Shown here: positions 36,476 to 47,004 of the stretch, in pieces
How the letters are laid out: every line of letters starts with the position of its first letter
Numbering within the stretch: the stretch's first letter is position 1
Assembly: GCA_002339675.1 (NCBI GenBank)
Contig: DDKB01000001.1
Location: 152,580 to 216,579, forward strand
From: Stutzerimonas stutzeri
GTDB taxonomy: Bacteria; Pseudomonadota; Gammaproteobacteria; Pseudomonadales; Pseudomonadaceae
Direction: 5' to 3'
DNA: 64,000 nucleotides
Notes under the pieces: model-generated
What the model saw: the letters and a program-made list of their open reading frames with translations, nothing else
What the model was told of the DNA's origin: nothing
Database searches by the model: none
Program-made: the position numbers and the translations under genes

Positions 36476-37696
36476 TCACGCCCGGGTCAGTGTGGCCGCA
36501 GCGCGCTCGAAGCGTGCAAGGCCCTCGGCAATGTCAGCCTCCTCGATGATCAGGCTGGGCGCCAGGCGAATCACGTCGGGCCCGGCCTGCAGGATCATCA
36601 GCGCTTCCCGCTCGGCGGCATCGAAGATTTCCCGGGCCCGCCCCTTCCATGCGTCATTCAGCACGCAACCGATGAGCATGCCCATGCCGCGCACCTGGCT
36701 GAACAGCCCGTGGCGCTGACCGATCTCCAGAAGACCCTGCTTGAAACGCTCATGGCGCGCCTTGACGCCGGCGAGCACGTCCGGCGTGTTGACGATATCG
36801 ACCACCGCTTCGGCCACGGCGCACGCCAGCGGGTTGCCGCCGTAGGTGGTGCCATGGGTGCCGACGCTGAAATGCGCGGCGATCGCGTCCGTGGTCAGCA
36901 TCACGCCGATGGGGAATCCACCGCCCAGGCTCTTGGCGTTGGTGAGGATGTCCGGCGTGACGCCGTAGTTCATGTAGGCGTACAGCTCACCGGTGCGGCC
37001 CATTCCGGTCTGCACCTCGTCGAGGATCAGCAGCGCGTCGTGCTGGTCACAGAGCTCGCGCGCCCCCTCCAGGTACGCCTGGTCGGCTGGCAGAACACCG
37101 CTCTCGCCCTGGATCGGCTCCAGCACCACGGCACAGGTCTTGTCCGAAATGGCCGCTGCGAGGGCGTCGAGGTCGTTGTACGGAACGTGGCTGATACCCT
37201 CGATCTTCGGGCCGAAGCCGTCGGAATACTTCGGCTGGCCACCCACCGTCACGGTAAACAGGGTCCGGCCGTGAAAGCTGTTTACCGCGGAAATGATCTC
37301 GTACTTCTGCGCGCCGTGCTTGTCATGGGCATAACGACGGGCCAATTTGAAGGCCGCCTCGTTGGCTTCAGCGCCCGAGTTGCAGAAAAACGCGCGGTCG
37401 GCAAAGGTCGCCGCGGTGAGCTTCTTGGCCAGGCGTAGCGCAGGTTCATTGGTGAAGATGTTGGAAATATGCCAGAGCTTGCCCGCCTGTTCGGTCAGCG
37501 CCGCCACCAGCGCCGGGTGCGCGTGGCCAAGCACGTTGACGGCGATACCACCGGTGAAGTCGATCAGCTCTCGCCCGCTCTGATCCCAGACTCGCGAGCC
37601 CTCGCCGCGCACCGGTATGAAGGCGGCGGGGGCAAAGGTGGGAACGATGACCTGGTCGAAATCGGCGCGTTCTACCGGGGTGTGCGGGGCGGACAT
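36476..37696 (-). CDS. astC: Acetylornithine / succinylornithine aminotransferase
   Basis: A 406-residue class III PLP aminotransferase, the length of Pseudomonas AruC. It transaminates N2-succinylornithine in arginine degradation and can serve as acetylornithine aminotransferase (ArgD). The PLP lysine is Lys255 (TNAKSLGGGFPIG). The motifs FCNSGAEANEAAFKLAR and LILDEVQTGMGRTGELYA are complete. The start at 37696 has AGGAGAG upstream. It is followed by the DUF5629-like gene and astE. Without astA, astD and astB between them, the biosynthetic (argD) role may be the main one here. Confidence 0.9.
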   Translation of the reverse strand: MSAPHTPVERADFDQVIVPTFAPAAFIPVRGEGSRVWDQSGRELIDFTGGIAVNVLGHAHPALVAALTEQAGKLWHISNIFTNEPALRLAKKLTAATFADRAFFCNSGAEANEAAFKLARRYAHDKHGAQKYEIISAVNSFHGRTLFTVTVGGQPKYSDGFGPKIEGISHVPYNDLDALAAAISDKTCAVVLEPIQGESGVLPADQAYLEGARELCDQHDALLILDEVQTGMGRTGELYAYMNYGVTPDILTNAKSLGGGFPIGVMLTTDAIAAHFSVGTHGTTYGGNPLACAVAEAVVDIVNTPDVLAGVKARHERFKQGLLEIGQRHGLFSQVRGMGMLIGCVLNDAWKGRAREIFDAAEREALMILQAGPDVIRLAPSLIIEEADIAEGLARFERAAATLTRA

Positions 37697-37733
37697 CAGG
37701 GCTCTCCTGCGGGGCGACACGAATGAATGAAAA

Positions 37734-37753
37734 CGCCCCACCGTGGCGGGGCG
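37734..37753 (-). terminator. Terminator of crotonase gene
   Basis: CGCCCC pairs with GGGGCG with a short inner stem. On the minus strand it is followed by TTTTC, about 60 bases after the crotonase stop and before astC. Confidence 0.65.
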
Positions 37754-37812
37754 CTGCAGGCGCAGTTTAAACGCAGGGTCACCGGGTTTGGGCGATCCGC
37801 AGAAAATTCTCT

Positions 37813-38508
37813 TCAGGACAGGACGGAATGCTGCTGGTCCAGTTCGATGGCGCGGTCGAGGGTCTCGAGTAGCGTCTTGCGGGCCTTGAGTTTGGTGTTC
37901 TTGTGGGCCGTCATGTTGAGCTTCTTCAACTGCGCTGCGGTCGCCTTCGCCACGGCCATCAATTCGCCGGCCGGCACGATCCGATCGAGGAAGCCCGCCT
38001 CGAGCGCGGCCTTGGGATTGAAGATCTCGCCGTTGATCACCGAGCGATGAAAAGCCGGCTTGGTCAGGCGATCACGCGCCACTTCGATCCCCGAATGGTG
38101 CATGGTCATGCCGATCTGGACCTCGTTGAGGCCGATATTGAAGGCGCCCTCCGTGCCGATCCGGTAGTCGGCCGAGAGCAGCAGGAACGCGCCCTTGGCG
38201 ATGGCGTGCCCTGGGCAGGCGACAACGATGGGAAACGGATGGGCGAGCATGCGCCGGGTAAAGGTCGATCCGGTGGTGACCAGTGCGATAGCTGCCTCGG
38301 GGCTGGCGGTCATCACCTTGAGGTCATAGCCGCCGGACAGAATGCCAGGCTGCCCGGTGAGGATGACCACGGCGCGGTCCTGCTCGGCGCGATCGAAGGC
38401 CTGGTTGAGTGCGTCAAACACGGCGGGCGACAGCGCGTTTACCTTGCCGTTGTTGAGAGTCAGCGTAGCGACGCCGTCGTCGAAGTCGTAGGCAACCAGA
38501 TCACTCAT
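37813..38508 (-). CDS. Enoyl-CoA hydratase/isomerase family protein (short crotonase)
   Basis: A 231-residue crotonase-fold protein. The oxyanion-hole segments ILSGGYDLKVM and CPGHAIAKGAFLLLSADYRIG are present. The sequence is shorter than typical FadB-like hydratases (about 260), ending shortly after the trimerisation helix. The usual second catalytic Glu region reads GLNEVQIGMTMHHSG. The substrate is unknown; fatty-acyl-CoA or amino-acid-derived CoA esters are likely. It is a single gene closed by the hairpin at 37734-37753. Confidence 0.85.
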   Translation of the reverse strand: MSDLVAYDFDDGVATLTLNNGKVNALSPAVFDALNQAFDRAEQDRAVVILTGQPGILSGGYDLKVMTASPEAAIALVTTGSTFTRRMLAHPFPIVVACPGHAIAKGAFLLLSADYRIGTEGAFNIGLNEVQIGMTMHHSGIEVARDRLTKPAFHRSVINGEIFNPKAALEAGFLDRIVPAGELMAVAKATAAQLKKLNMTAHKNTKLKARKTLLETLDRAIELDQQHSVLS

Positions 38509-38632
38509 GGCGGATGATTCCTTGTTAGAAGATCGCAGACGTTACCCAGCGCAAAGGGCGAGGTAAAGCGCGGTGACTGACCGGCGGGTCATCCGGCGCG
38601 CGCCAGCGGCACGGGGCCGGGCGCGCACCAAC

Positions 38633-39937
38633 TCAGCTGTCGGTCGGCTCCGGCTCGAGTTCGAGGACGGCAAGCAGCTCGGGATGCAGGATGGTCTGCA
38701 GCTCCGGATCGGCGATGAACAGGCCGTGGGAGCCGTCCGGAATTCCGCCGCTGATGCGGTAAGGTGTCCCTTCGGCATCCACCGTCAGTTGGGACAGGTC
38801 CAGGTAGCGCGGCTCACAGGGTTGCTTGCTTGCATTGCGCAGCACCACGACCTTCGGCCGCAGGTGCAAATGGGGGTGTTTTTCCAGCACCAGCCCCACC
38901 TCCCCGGTGTGCAGTTCCACCAGCGTTCCGACAGGAAAAACGCCCAGCCAGCGGATGAATTCCTGCACCAGGGTTTCATCGAACTGACGCCCGGCGCTGC
39001 TGCGCAGCACGTCGTAAGCGGCCTGGATGGGGCGCGCATTGTCATAGGCACGGTGGCTGGTGATGGCGTCGAAGGCGTCGACGATGGTGATGATGCGCGT
39101 GGTGAAGGGAATCTGGTACGCATCCAGTCCCAGCGGGTAGCCCTTGCCGTCCAGCCGCTCGTGATGGCCGTGCGCGGCCTGGATCGCTGCGGCCGGAATG
39201 TCGTCCTGGGTGCACAGCGCCTCGTAGCCAAAGGTCGGGTGCAGCTTGATGTGGTCGAATTCGGCCTGGGTGAGCTTGCCCGGCTTGTTCAGGATCGCCG
39301 GATCGACCTTCATCTTGCCGACGTCATGCAGCAAGCCAGCGATGCCGAGCGTCTCGATCTTGTCGTCGGGAAGCCCCAGGTGCGTACCGAAACCCATGGC
39401 AAGGATGGACACGGACAGGCAATGCAGGCTGGTGTAGACGTCCTGGGACTTGAGCCGCGTCAACCAGAGCATGGCGCTTTCGTTGCGCAGCATGCTTTCC
39501 AGGTTGCGCTTGACCAGTGCCTGGCAAGCCTTGGTGTCGATCGCCCGGCCCTGCTGGACGTCGAGAAGCACCTGATCGAGCACCAGCGCACTGCTGCGAT
39601 AGGCCTCATGCGCTTCCTGTACCTCGAGGGACAGCGGGATGCGGGTCATCCGGCGGGTGACCCGCAACGGCGTGGCACTGGGCACGATCAGGTGGCCCTG
39701 ATCGACGAGCACGCGGCGAGTGTCGTCGACGAACACGAAGTCGCAACGCTCACGAACCGCCTGGATGTGCTCGACCTTCAGCAGGGGAAACCCCTGGAAC
39801 AGAAAGTCGGTCTGCCGCCATGGTCGATCCAGCTCGCAAATGTACATGCCGAGCTCAAGATGACTGACGTGCAGACGCCGCTTCGTGGCCACCTGCACCA
39901 CGTCCGGCCGCTTGCGCTTGCTTTTGAATAAATTCAT
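38633..39937 (-). CDS. HD-GYP cyclic-di-GMP phosphodiesterase with DUF3391 N-terminus
   Basis: A 434-residue cytoplasmic protein. Residues 20-150 form a DUF3391 domain (HVSHLELGMYICELDRPW). The HD-GYP domain follows with HDVGK (204-208) and HHERLDGKGYP (258-268), so the metal ligands and the GYP signature are intact and hydrolysis of cyclic di-GMP is likely. The C-terminal 100 residues are beta-rich (PilZ-like position, not clearly PilZ). ATG 39937 has AAAGG upstream. It is divergent from the tRNA-Ser gene. Confidence 0.9.
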   Translation of the reverse strand: MNLFKSKRKRPDVVQVATKRRLHVSHLELGMYICELDRPWRQTDFLFQGFPLLKVEHIQAVRERCDFVFVDDTRRVLVDQGHLIVPSATPLRVTRRMTRIPLSLEVQEAHEAYRSSALVLDQVLLDVQQGRAIDTKACQALVKRNLESMLRNESAMLWLTRLKSQDVYTSLHCLSVSILAMGFGTHLGLPDDKIETLGIAGLLHDVGKMKVDPAILNKPGKLTQAEFDHIKLHPTFGYEALCTQDDIPAAAIQAAHGHHERLDGKGYPLGLDAYQIPFTTRIITIVDAFDAITSHRAYDNARPIQAAYDVLRSSAGRQFDETLVQEFIRWLGVFPVGTLVELHTGEVGLVLEKHPHLHLRPKVVVLRNASKQPCEPRYLDLSQLTVDAEGTPYRISGGIPDGSHGLFIADPELQTILHPELLAVLELEPEPTDS

Positions 39938-40099
39938 CAAAGCCTTTCCCGGCTCTTATATATTCACTACGCACGATTGCGAAGCTGGCGTCTATGCCTT
40001 GGCCATTTCGAACCCTAGAACAGCGATAGGTTCATTGCCACACTCGCTTGGGCGGTTTTCCAACCGTTCCTTAAGCGCATGAAAAAACTAAAAAACTTT

Positions 40100-40128
40100 T
40101 TGCCATCCGGAAGCTGTTCGGCTACATT
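40100..40128 (+). promoter_or_regulatory. tRNA-Ser promoter
   Basis: TTGCCA (40100-40105), 17-base spacer, TACATT (40123-40128), then GC-rich discriminator AGCGCGCC, 35 bases before the tRNA. Such discriminators are typical of stringently controlled stable-RNA promoters. Confidence 0.75.
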
Positions 40129-40163
40129 AGCGCGCCTCGACGGACGCAAGCCCGGCGAGATCC

Positions 40164-40253
40164 GGTGAGGTGTCCGAGCGGTTGAAGGAGCACGCCTGGA
40201 AAGTGTGTATACGAGAAATCGTATCGAGGGTTCGAATCCCTCCCTCACCGCCA
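40164..40253 (+). tRNA. tRNA-Ser (anticodon GGA)
   Basis: 90 bases including encoded CCA. The acceptor arms GGTGAGG and CCTCACC pair fully. The anticodon loop reads CTGGAAA with anticodon GGA. The long variable arm (TACGAGAAATCGTA) is the class II serine feature, and the T-loop is GGTTCGAATCC. It reads UCC/UCU codons. A terminator follows at 40266-40284. Confidence 0.97.
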
Positions 40254-40265
40254 GATCGAACACAG

Positions 40266-40284
40266 AGCCCCGCCCAGCGGGGCT
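40266..40284 (+). terminator. Terminator of tRNA-Ser
   Basis: AGCCCCG pairs with CGGGGCT over a 5-base loop and is followed by TTGTCGTTT, 12 bases after the tRNA. Confidence 0.8.
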
Positions 40285-40947
40285 TTGTCGTTTCAGGGGT
40301 TCGCATTGCTCTGGCCTGCATAGCTTCCTGACCCGCATAGCGCCAGGTCCGCCTGGCTTCCAGCGGTCGCATGGCTCTACCGACCAGTCCAGTGGCATAT
40401 CCCGGGCCAACCTCGGCCAAGCCGCGCGAGGCGCGGCGTAAGCGCATCTGCGCCAGACCGGGTCGCGGCCCGGCGCCAGCGACTGTTTCGAATCCACCCG
40501 AGCCCAGCACAGGTCCGCGCGTGACGTTCCCATTCGATCCATCGTTCGGTTGACTCTGACGAGGCGCGCCCTCGCGTGCCGCCCGGCGGTCGCCTCGCAC
40601 CCCCGCCACCGACCAACGGTGCGGCACAACCGCCATACCCCGGTCCATTCCGCCAGCCGGAAACCAGGGACGCCGAGGCCCCAGCCTTGAGCGCATCGGG
40701 CTCGCACAGGGCCTCTTCGATAGCGAAACGCCACCAACGCATCGGGTACTGCCTGCCTTGCGGGCATGGCTTCATGACCGGCGTGCTGGTCCGACTATTG
40801 CTTGAAAAGCTGCGTCGGAGCCGCCGTATCCCTTGCGCCCAAGCCCGATGCAGCGTGCGCAACCATTGCCGTGACGGGCGAGCCATCACGTTCCAACGCG
40901 CCCCGACAGCACCTTGCGTGAATCACCCAACCCATAAGGCCGCTAGC
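40285..40947. other. 663-base gap after tRNA-Ser without recognisable gene
   Basis: Several long open frames exist on both strands (for example minus 40377-40889). Their proteins are Arg/Pro/Gly/Ser-rich, overlap one another and show no domain, so they look like high-GC noise. I see no integrase, no direct repeat of the tRNA 3-prime end and no hairpin family member. It could be a decayed gene or the leader of the small ORF at 40948. Confidence 0.5.
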
Positions 40948-41043
40948 ATGTTCAAGCAGAAGAAAATCAGGCAGGCCACCTTCATCCTCCTCGCCACGGC
41001 GGTCATTTTGATCCTACCGAACCTGACCCGGCTGATCGGCTGA
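40948..41043 (+). CDS. Possible 31-residue single-helix membrane peptide
   Basis: ATG 40948 has AAGG 9 bases upstream. The product starts MFKQKKIRQ, then has a hydrophobic helix ATFILLATAVILILP and the end NLTRLIG. Basic N-terminus then membrane span predicts insertion with the N-terminus inside. Short proteins of this shape occur in pseudomonads, but I cannot name a family. It ends 173 bases before the MscS-like gene on the same strand. Confidence 0.5.
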   Translation: MFKQKKIRQATFILLATAVILILPNLTRLIG

Positions 41044-41216
41044 CCCATCCTGCCTCCGCCTCGCCGCCCCTACTCAGGGGCCCGGCGCGGTGCGCCACAA
41101 CCCATCGGCGTTTCGCCTGTCAGGACGCACCCCGGGAACTAATGCGCGGCATGGGCTACTGAAAAGGGAGCCACTGCTTCAGCGCTTGGTCGCGCGTACC
41201 CGGAGGATTCGACTTG

Positions 41217-42338
41217 ATGAATTGGGATGTGATGTTGAACGAGGCACTCTGGATCAACATCTCCATAATCGCCGGCGTCACCCTCGTCAGCTACCTGGTC
41301 ATGCAGGCCATCCTGCGGATCATCACCAACCGGCTGAGAAAGTTGGCCAAGGGCTCGAGTACCGGCTTCGTCGCGATTGCGGCGGAAATGCTCAGCCACA
41401 CCAGCCATCTGCTGCTCATCGCCTTGTCGCTGCTGATCGCCCTGAAAGTGGTGGAGTTGCCGCTGCGCTGGGAGTCGGCCATGGCGCATGGGTGGTTCAT
41501 CGCGCTGGCGTTCCAGATCGCGCTCTGGCTGGACCTCGGGGTGCGCCTGTGGATGGACAGCCTCACCCACGACGGCAAGCCGCGGAACCCGGTGACTACC
41601 ACCATCATCGGAATCATGGTGCGCATCGTGGTCTGGACCATGATGCTGCTGTCGGTGCTGGCCAACCTTGGTGTCGACATCACCGCCATGGTGGCCAGCC
41701 TCGGCGTGGGCGGTATCGCCATCGCGCTGGCGGTACAGACCCTGCTCAGCGACGTGTTTGCCTCGCTGTCGATCGGCCTGGACAAGCCCTTCGAGGTGGG
41801 CGATTTCGTGGTCTTCGGCGACGTGGCCGGCAACATCGAGCACATCGGCCTAAAGACCACGCGCATCCGCGCGCTCAGCGGCGAGCAGATCGTCTGTTCG
41901 AACACCGACCTGCTGCGGCAGACACTGCACAACTACAAGCGCATGAATACGCGGCGCATCGTGTTCCGCTTCGGCATCACCTACAACACCCCGTCGGATA
42001 AGGTCCTCGAGGTATCGGCACTGGTGAAACGCATCATCGACGGCGTGGAAAACGCCAACTTCGACCGCGCGCACTTCCTGGCCTTCGACGACAGCCAACT
42101 GACGTTCGAAGTCGTCTACATCATGCAGGTCTCGGACTACAACGCCTACATGGACGCCCAACAGGCCATCAACCTGAAGCTGCTCGACGGCATTCGCGAA
42201 ATGGGCGTGCAGTTCGCCTTCCCGACCCGCAGCGTGGAGTTCATCGGCGGCAGCTTTCCGCAGCTGAGCGTCGCTGGCGTCCCGCAGGACAAGGCCGCTG
42301 CCAACCAGGAACCGCGCGAGGCCCAGCCGCAGCGATAA
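41217..42338 (+). CDS. MscS-family mechanosensitive ion channel
   Basis: A 373-residue channel. There are four or five membrane segments, then the pore-lining helix and beta domain: VASLGVGGIAIALAVQTLLS followed by IGLDKPFEVGDFVVFGD, the MscS signature. The soluble vestibule carries GLKTTRIRALSGEQIVCSN. ATG 41217 follows GGAGG by 10 bases; a TTG one codon earlier is possible. The last 30 residues are Gln/Ala/Pro-rich and poorly conserved. It protects against osmotic down-shock. It converges on acs. Confidence 0.9.
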   Translation: MNWDVMLNEALWINISIIAGVTLVSYLVMQAILRIITNRLRKLAKGSSTGFVAIAAEMLSHTSHLLLIALSLLIALKVVELPLRWESAMAHGWFIALAFQIALWLDLGVRLWMDSLTHDGKPRNPVTTTIIGIMVRIVVWTMMLLSVLANLGVDITAMVASLGVGGIAIALAVQTLLSDVFASLSIGLDKPFEVGDFVVFGDVAGNIEHIGLKTTRIRALSGEQIVCSNTDLLRQTLHNYKRMNTRRIVFRFGITYNTPSDKVLEVSALVKRIIDGVENANFDRAHFLAFDDSQLTFEVVYIMQVSDYNAYMDAQQAINLKLLDGIREMGVQFAFPTRSVEFIGGSFPQLSVAGVPQDKAAANQEPREAQPQR

Positions 42339-42386
42339 GCGCAGCGCCGTGCCGGAAGCCCTCCGGCGCGGCAAGCAACACCGCGC

Positions 42387-44342
<1,956 letters not shown>

Positions 44343-44781
44343 GGGTAGTACCTCACTCGTCGGTCTCGTTATCTGTTCAATAACCCCTGTCCTACAGGCG
44401 AACCCTACGAATCACACCACGCGCCTGGCAGACATCCTTTTGAGCGATGCGGGGCTACAGCGTTCCGCCGGACCACGCGCCCGGCCTCTGCTCAGCATAG
44501 ACGCTTCGGCGGTGGCGTACTGTTAGCGGTGGCCGTCACGGCATTTCGGGGCCGATGCACGCCGTGCCGGGTGAGCGGGTTCGCGGCCGTTTGATGGTCC
44601 GCATTCGCCGCGGGGCGCGCCTACAGAAGCGGGCTCGGTGTGGGCCTCGGCGGCGGCTTTTGCCGCTGCTTTGTGCTTCTGCTCTGCTTCTATTCGCGGG
44701 AAGCCCGCCCTCGGAGCGAAGCGTGTTGCTTGTCAGGCAGCACGGCGCCCTGCACTTGCCGCGGGGCGCCGGCACCACTGT
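44343..44781. other. Gap upstream of acs
   Basis: About 440 bases with no gene I can support. It should carry the acs promoter near 44343-44450. The part at about 44590-44740 holds diverged copies of the dispersed element (GCCCGCCCTCGGAGCGAAGCG). A GC hairpin at 44743-44771 (CGGCGCCC / GGGCGCCG) follows the dctP-like stop and may be its terminator. Confidence 0.5.
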
Positions 44782-45783
44782 TTACTGCGGTCGGTTCGCC
44801 GCCTCCGCGGCCTCGATCAGATCAGGCCCGATCTCGGCTTCGAACTTCTTCCAGGCCGGGCGGACCGCGTCGCGCCAGGCGTTGCGCTGCTCGTCGGTAA
44901 GCACCAGGATTTCGCTCTTGCCAGTGTCGATGATGTTCTGCTTGGCCTTTTCGTTCAGTGCCTCGGCCTGGCGATTCACCTCAGTCGTCACCTCATCGAT
45001 GATCTGTTCCAGCTCGGAGCGCACCGGCGCCGGCAAGCCCTTCCAGAACTGGGTATTGGTGATCAACAAATAGTTGCCGATGCCATGGTTGGACTCGGTC
45101 ATGTACGGCTGCACTTCGTAATATTTCTGGCTGTAGATGTTCGACCAGGGGTTGTCCTGGGCATTGACCACGCCGGTCTGCAGGCCCTGGTAGATCTCGG
45201 CGAACGCCATCTTGCGCGGCACCGCGCGCAACGCGGCGTACTGTGCCGCCTGCAAATCCGACGGCTGCACGCGGAACTTCAGGCCGCGCGCATCGCTCGG
45301 CTCACGCAGCGGCTTGTTCGCCGTGAACTGGCGCATGCCGTTGAGCCAGTAGGCCAGCCCGGTGATGCCCTTGTCTTCCATCGACTTGAGCATAGCCTTG
45401 CCCTTGTCCGACTGCTGGAAGCGTTGCGCGGCGGCGACGTCATCGAAGAGGAACATCAAGTCGAACAGCTGCAACTGCTTGGTGTACTGCTCCAGCTTCG
45501 ACGGTGCGGGCGCCAGCATCTGCACCTCGTTGAGCAGCAAGGCTTCCATCTCCTTGCCATCGCCATACAGCGATGAGTTGGGATAGACCTCGACCTTGAC
45601 CTGATCCGGCAGCCGCTCCTCCACCAGTTTCTTGAACAGCAACGCACCCTGCCCCTTCGGCGTGCTGTCGGCGGTGATGTGGGAGAACTTGATCAGGATC
45701 GGATCGGCGGCCTGCACGGCGAACGCACCGAACAGGGCCGACGCAGCGAGCAGATGAGTGATACCGCGGGTGAGTCGTGCCAT
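44782..45783 (-). CDS. TRAP transporter solute-binding protein (DctP family)
   Basis: A 333-residue periplasmic protein with a signal peptide (about residues 1-25, ending VQAAD). The mature TRAP-binding fold has IKFSHITADSTPKGQGALLFKK, LKFRVQPSD with the carboxylate-binding Arg, and QTGVVNAQDNPWSNIYSQKY. It binds an organic acid, often a dicarboxylate. No DctQ or DctM membrane genes lie beside it, so it needs partners encoded elsewhere or is a remnant. In P. aeruginosa a dctPQM set lies next to acsA, by memory. The start has GGAG upstream. Confidence 0.88.
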   Translation of the reverse strand: MARLTRGITHLLAASALFGAFAVQAADPILIKFSHITADSTPKGQGALLFKKLVEERLPDQVKVEVYPNSSLYGDGKEMEALLLNEVQMLAPAPSKLEQYTKQLQLFDLMFLFDDVAAAQRFQQSDKGKAMLKSMEDKGITGLAYWLNGMRQFTANKPLREPSDARGLKFRVQPSDLQAAQYAALRAVPRKMAFAEIYQGLQTGVVNAQDNPWSNIYSQKYYEVQPYMTESNHGIGNYLLITNTQFWKGLPAPVRSELEQIIDEVTTEVNRQAEALNEKAKQNIIDTGKSEILVLTDEQRNAWRDAVRPAWKKFEAEIGPDLIEAAEAANRPQ

Positions 45784-45930
45784 GGGAAAGCTCCGTCTTG
45801 TAGTTGTGTGAGCCGGATAGCTGGCACGACTCTACCCCGCGGCCCTTTGCCGGCGACATTCACATTTGGCCAAGCAAGGCTTCGCTGCTGGCGAAGGCAA
45901 CCGCAGACTAATGCAGCTTTGCGCCGCTTT

Positions 45931-46830
45931 TCAGCCGCTGCCTTCGCGCGCGGTGAGGTGCTCGAGCATTTGCCGTGCCGTGACCGACAGGCTGTCCAGG
46001 TTGCGCACGCCGAGCTTCAACTCGCGCCGGGCCCAGTCATCGGTCAGCGGGACGACCGCCACATCCAGCGCTGGCAGGTACTTGCACACCACCTGTTTGG
46101 GCAGCACGCCAATGCCCATGCCCGTATGGATCATCCGGCAGATGGCCTCGAAGCTGCGCACCTGAATGCGCAATCGCAACGGCGTGCCCACCTGTTGAGC
46201 GGCCTGCTGCAGCAACGCATGCAGCGAGGCGTCCTGCTGCAGGCCGATAAAGTCGAAGCCGGCCGCATCCCGCAGCGCAATGTGTTCACGCGCGGCCAGC
46301 GGGTGCTCGCGTGGCGTGACCAGAACCAGGTTGTCTTCGCGGTAGCCGAACACCTGCAGATCCTCGGCTGGCATGTGTCCGGCGAAGATGCCGATGTCGG
46401 TCAAGCCTTCGCGCAAGGCACGCAGGGTATCGCTGCTGACGCGCTCCTCCAGATCGATCTTCACCTCCGGATGCCGGCGGGCAAAGGCGCTCAAGTCTTC
46501 AGGCAGGAACTCGATCACCGCCGAGGTGTTGGCGTGGATGCGCACATGGCCCTTGACGCCCTGGCTGAACTCGCTGAGGTCGGCGTCCAGCTGCTGCAGG
46601 CCATCGAGCAGGTGACGAGCATGGTGCAACAGCGCATGCCCGGCGGGGGTGAGGTCAACGCCTTTGGGCTGGCGATAGAGCAGGCTGACACCCAACTGGC
46701 TTTCCAGATCGCTGACGCGCTTGCTCACTGCCGCCAGTGCCAGGTGTTCGCGCTCGGCGGCGCGGGTCAGGCTGCGCGCGTCGGCAACGGCGACGAACAG
46801 GCGCAGGGTAACGAAATCGACACGCCGCAT
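45931..46830 (-). CDS. LysR-family transcriptional regulator
   Basis: A 299-residue LysR regulator. The N-terminal HTH has FVTLRLFVAVADARSLTRAA and AVSKRVSDLESQLGVSLL; the substrate-binding domain follows (LREGLTDIGIFAGHMPAEDL). It lies between the TRAP binding protein (147 bases downstream, same strand) and a divergent CoA-transferase gene (174 bases), the classic place for a regulator of both. The effector is probably the imported acid or its CoA ester. ATG 46830 is preferred to one 15 bases upstream. Confidence 0.9.
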   Translation of the reverse strand: MRRVDFVTLRLFVAVADARSLTRAAEREHLALAAVSKRVSDLESQLGVSLLYRQPKGVDLTPAGHALLHHARHLLDGLQQLDADLSEFSQGVKGHVRIHANTSAVIEFLPEDLSAFARRHPEVKIDLEERVSSDTLRALREGLTDIGIFAGHMPAEDLQVFGYREDNLVLVTPREHPLAAREHIALRDAAGFDFIGLQQDASLHALLQQAAQQVGTPLRLRIQVRSFEAICRMIHTGMGIGVLPKQVVCKYLPALDVAVVPLTDDWARRELKLGVRNLDSLSVTARQMLEHLTAREGSG

Positions 46831-47004
46831 GGTGGGCTCTCGCATTCGCAGGCTACGAAGCGGCCACCATAAACCGCCATTGCGGGAAAGGCATCCGCCG
46901 ATTGCCTTCGCGTTACGCGAAACCGGCCTTGGCTATTCGGTAATTGTCCGTGGGGCGGGCCTCGTTCATCCTGCGCACATGAATCGACCCGCACAGGTGT
47001 TGCG

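Noticed and set aside
40377..40889. 170-codon minus-strand frame after tRNA-Ser
   Set aside because: Arg/Gly/Trp-rich, overlaps other open frames on both strands, and has no domain; kept only as an unexplained gap.
40164..40947. Genomic island inserted at tRNA-Ser
   Set aside because: No integrase, no repeated tRNA 3-prime end and no mobile genes; downstream genes look like core genome.
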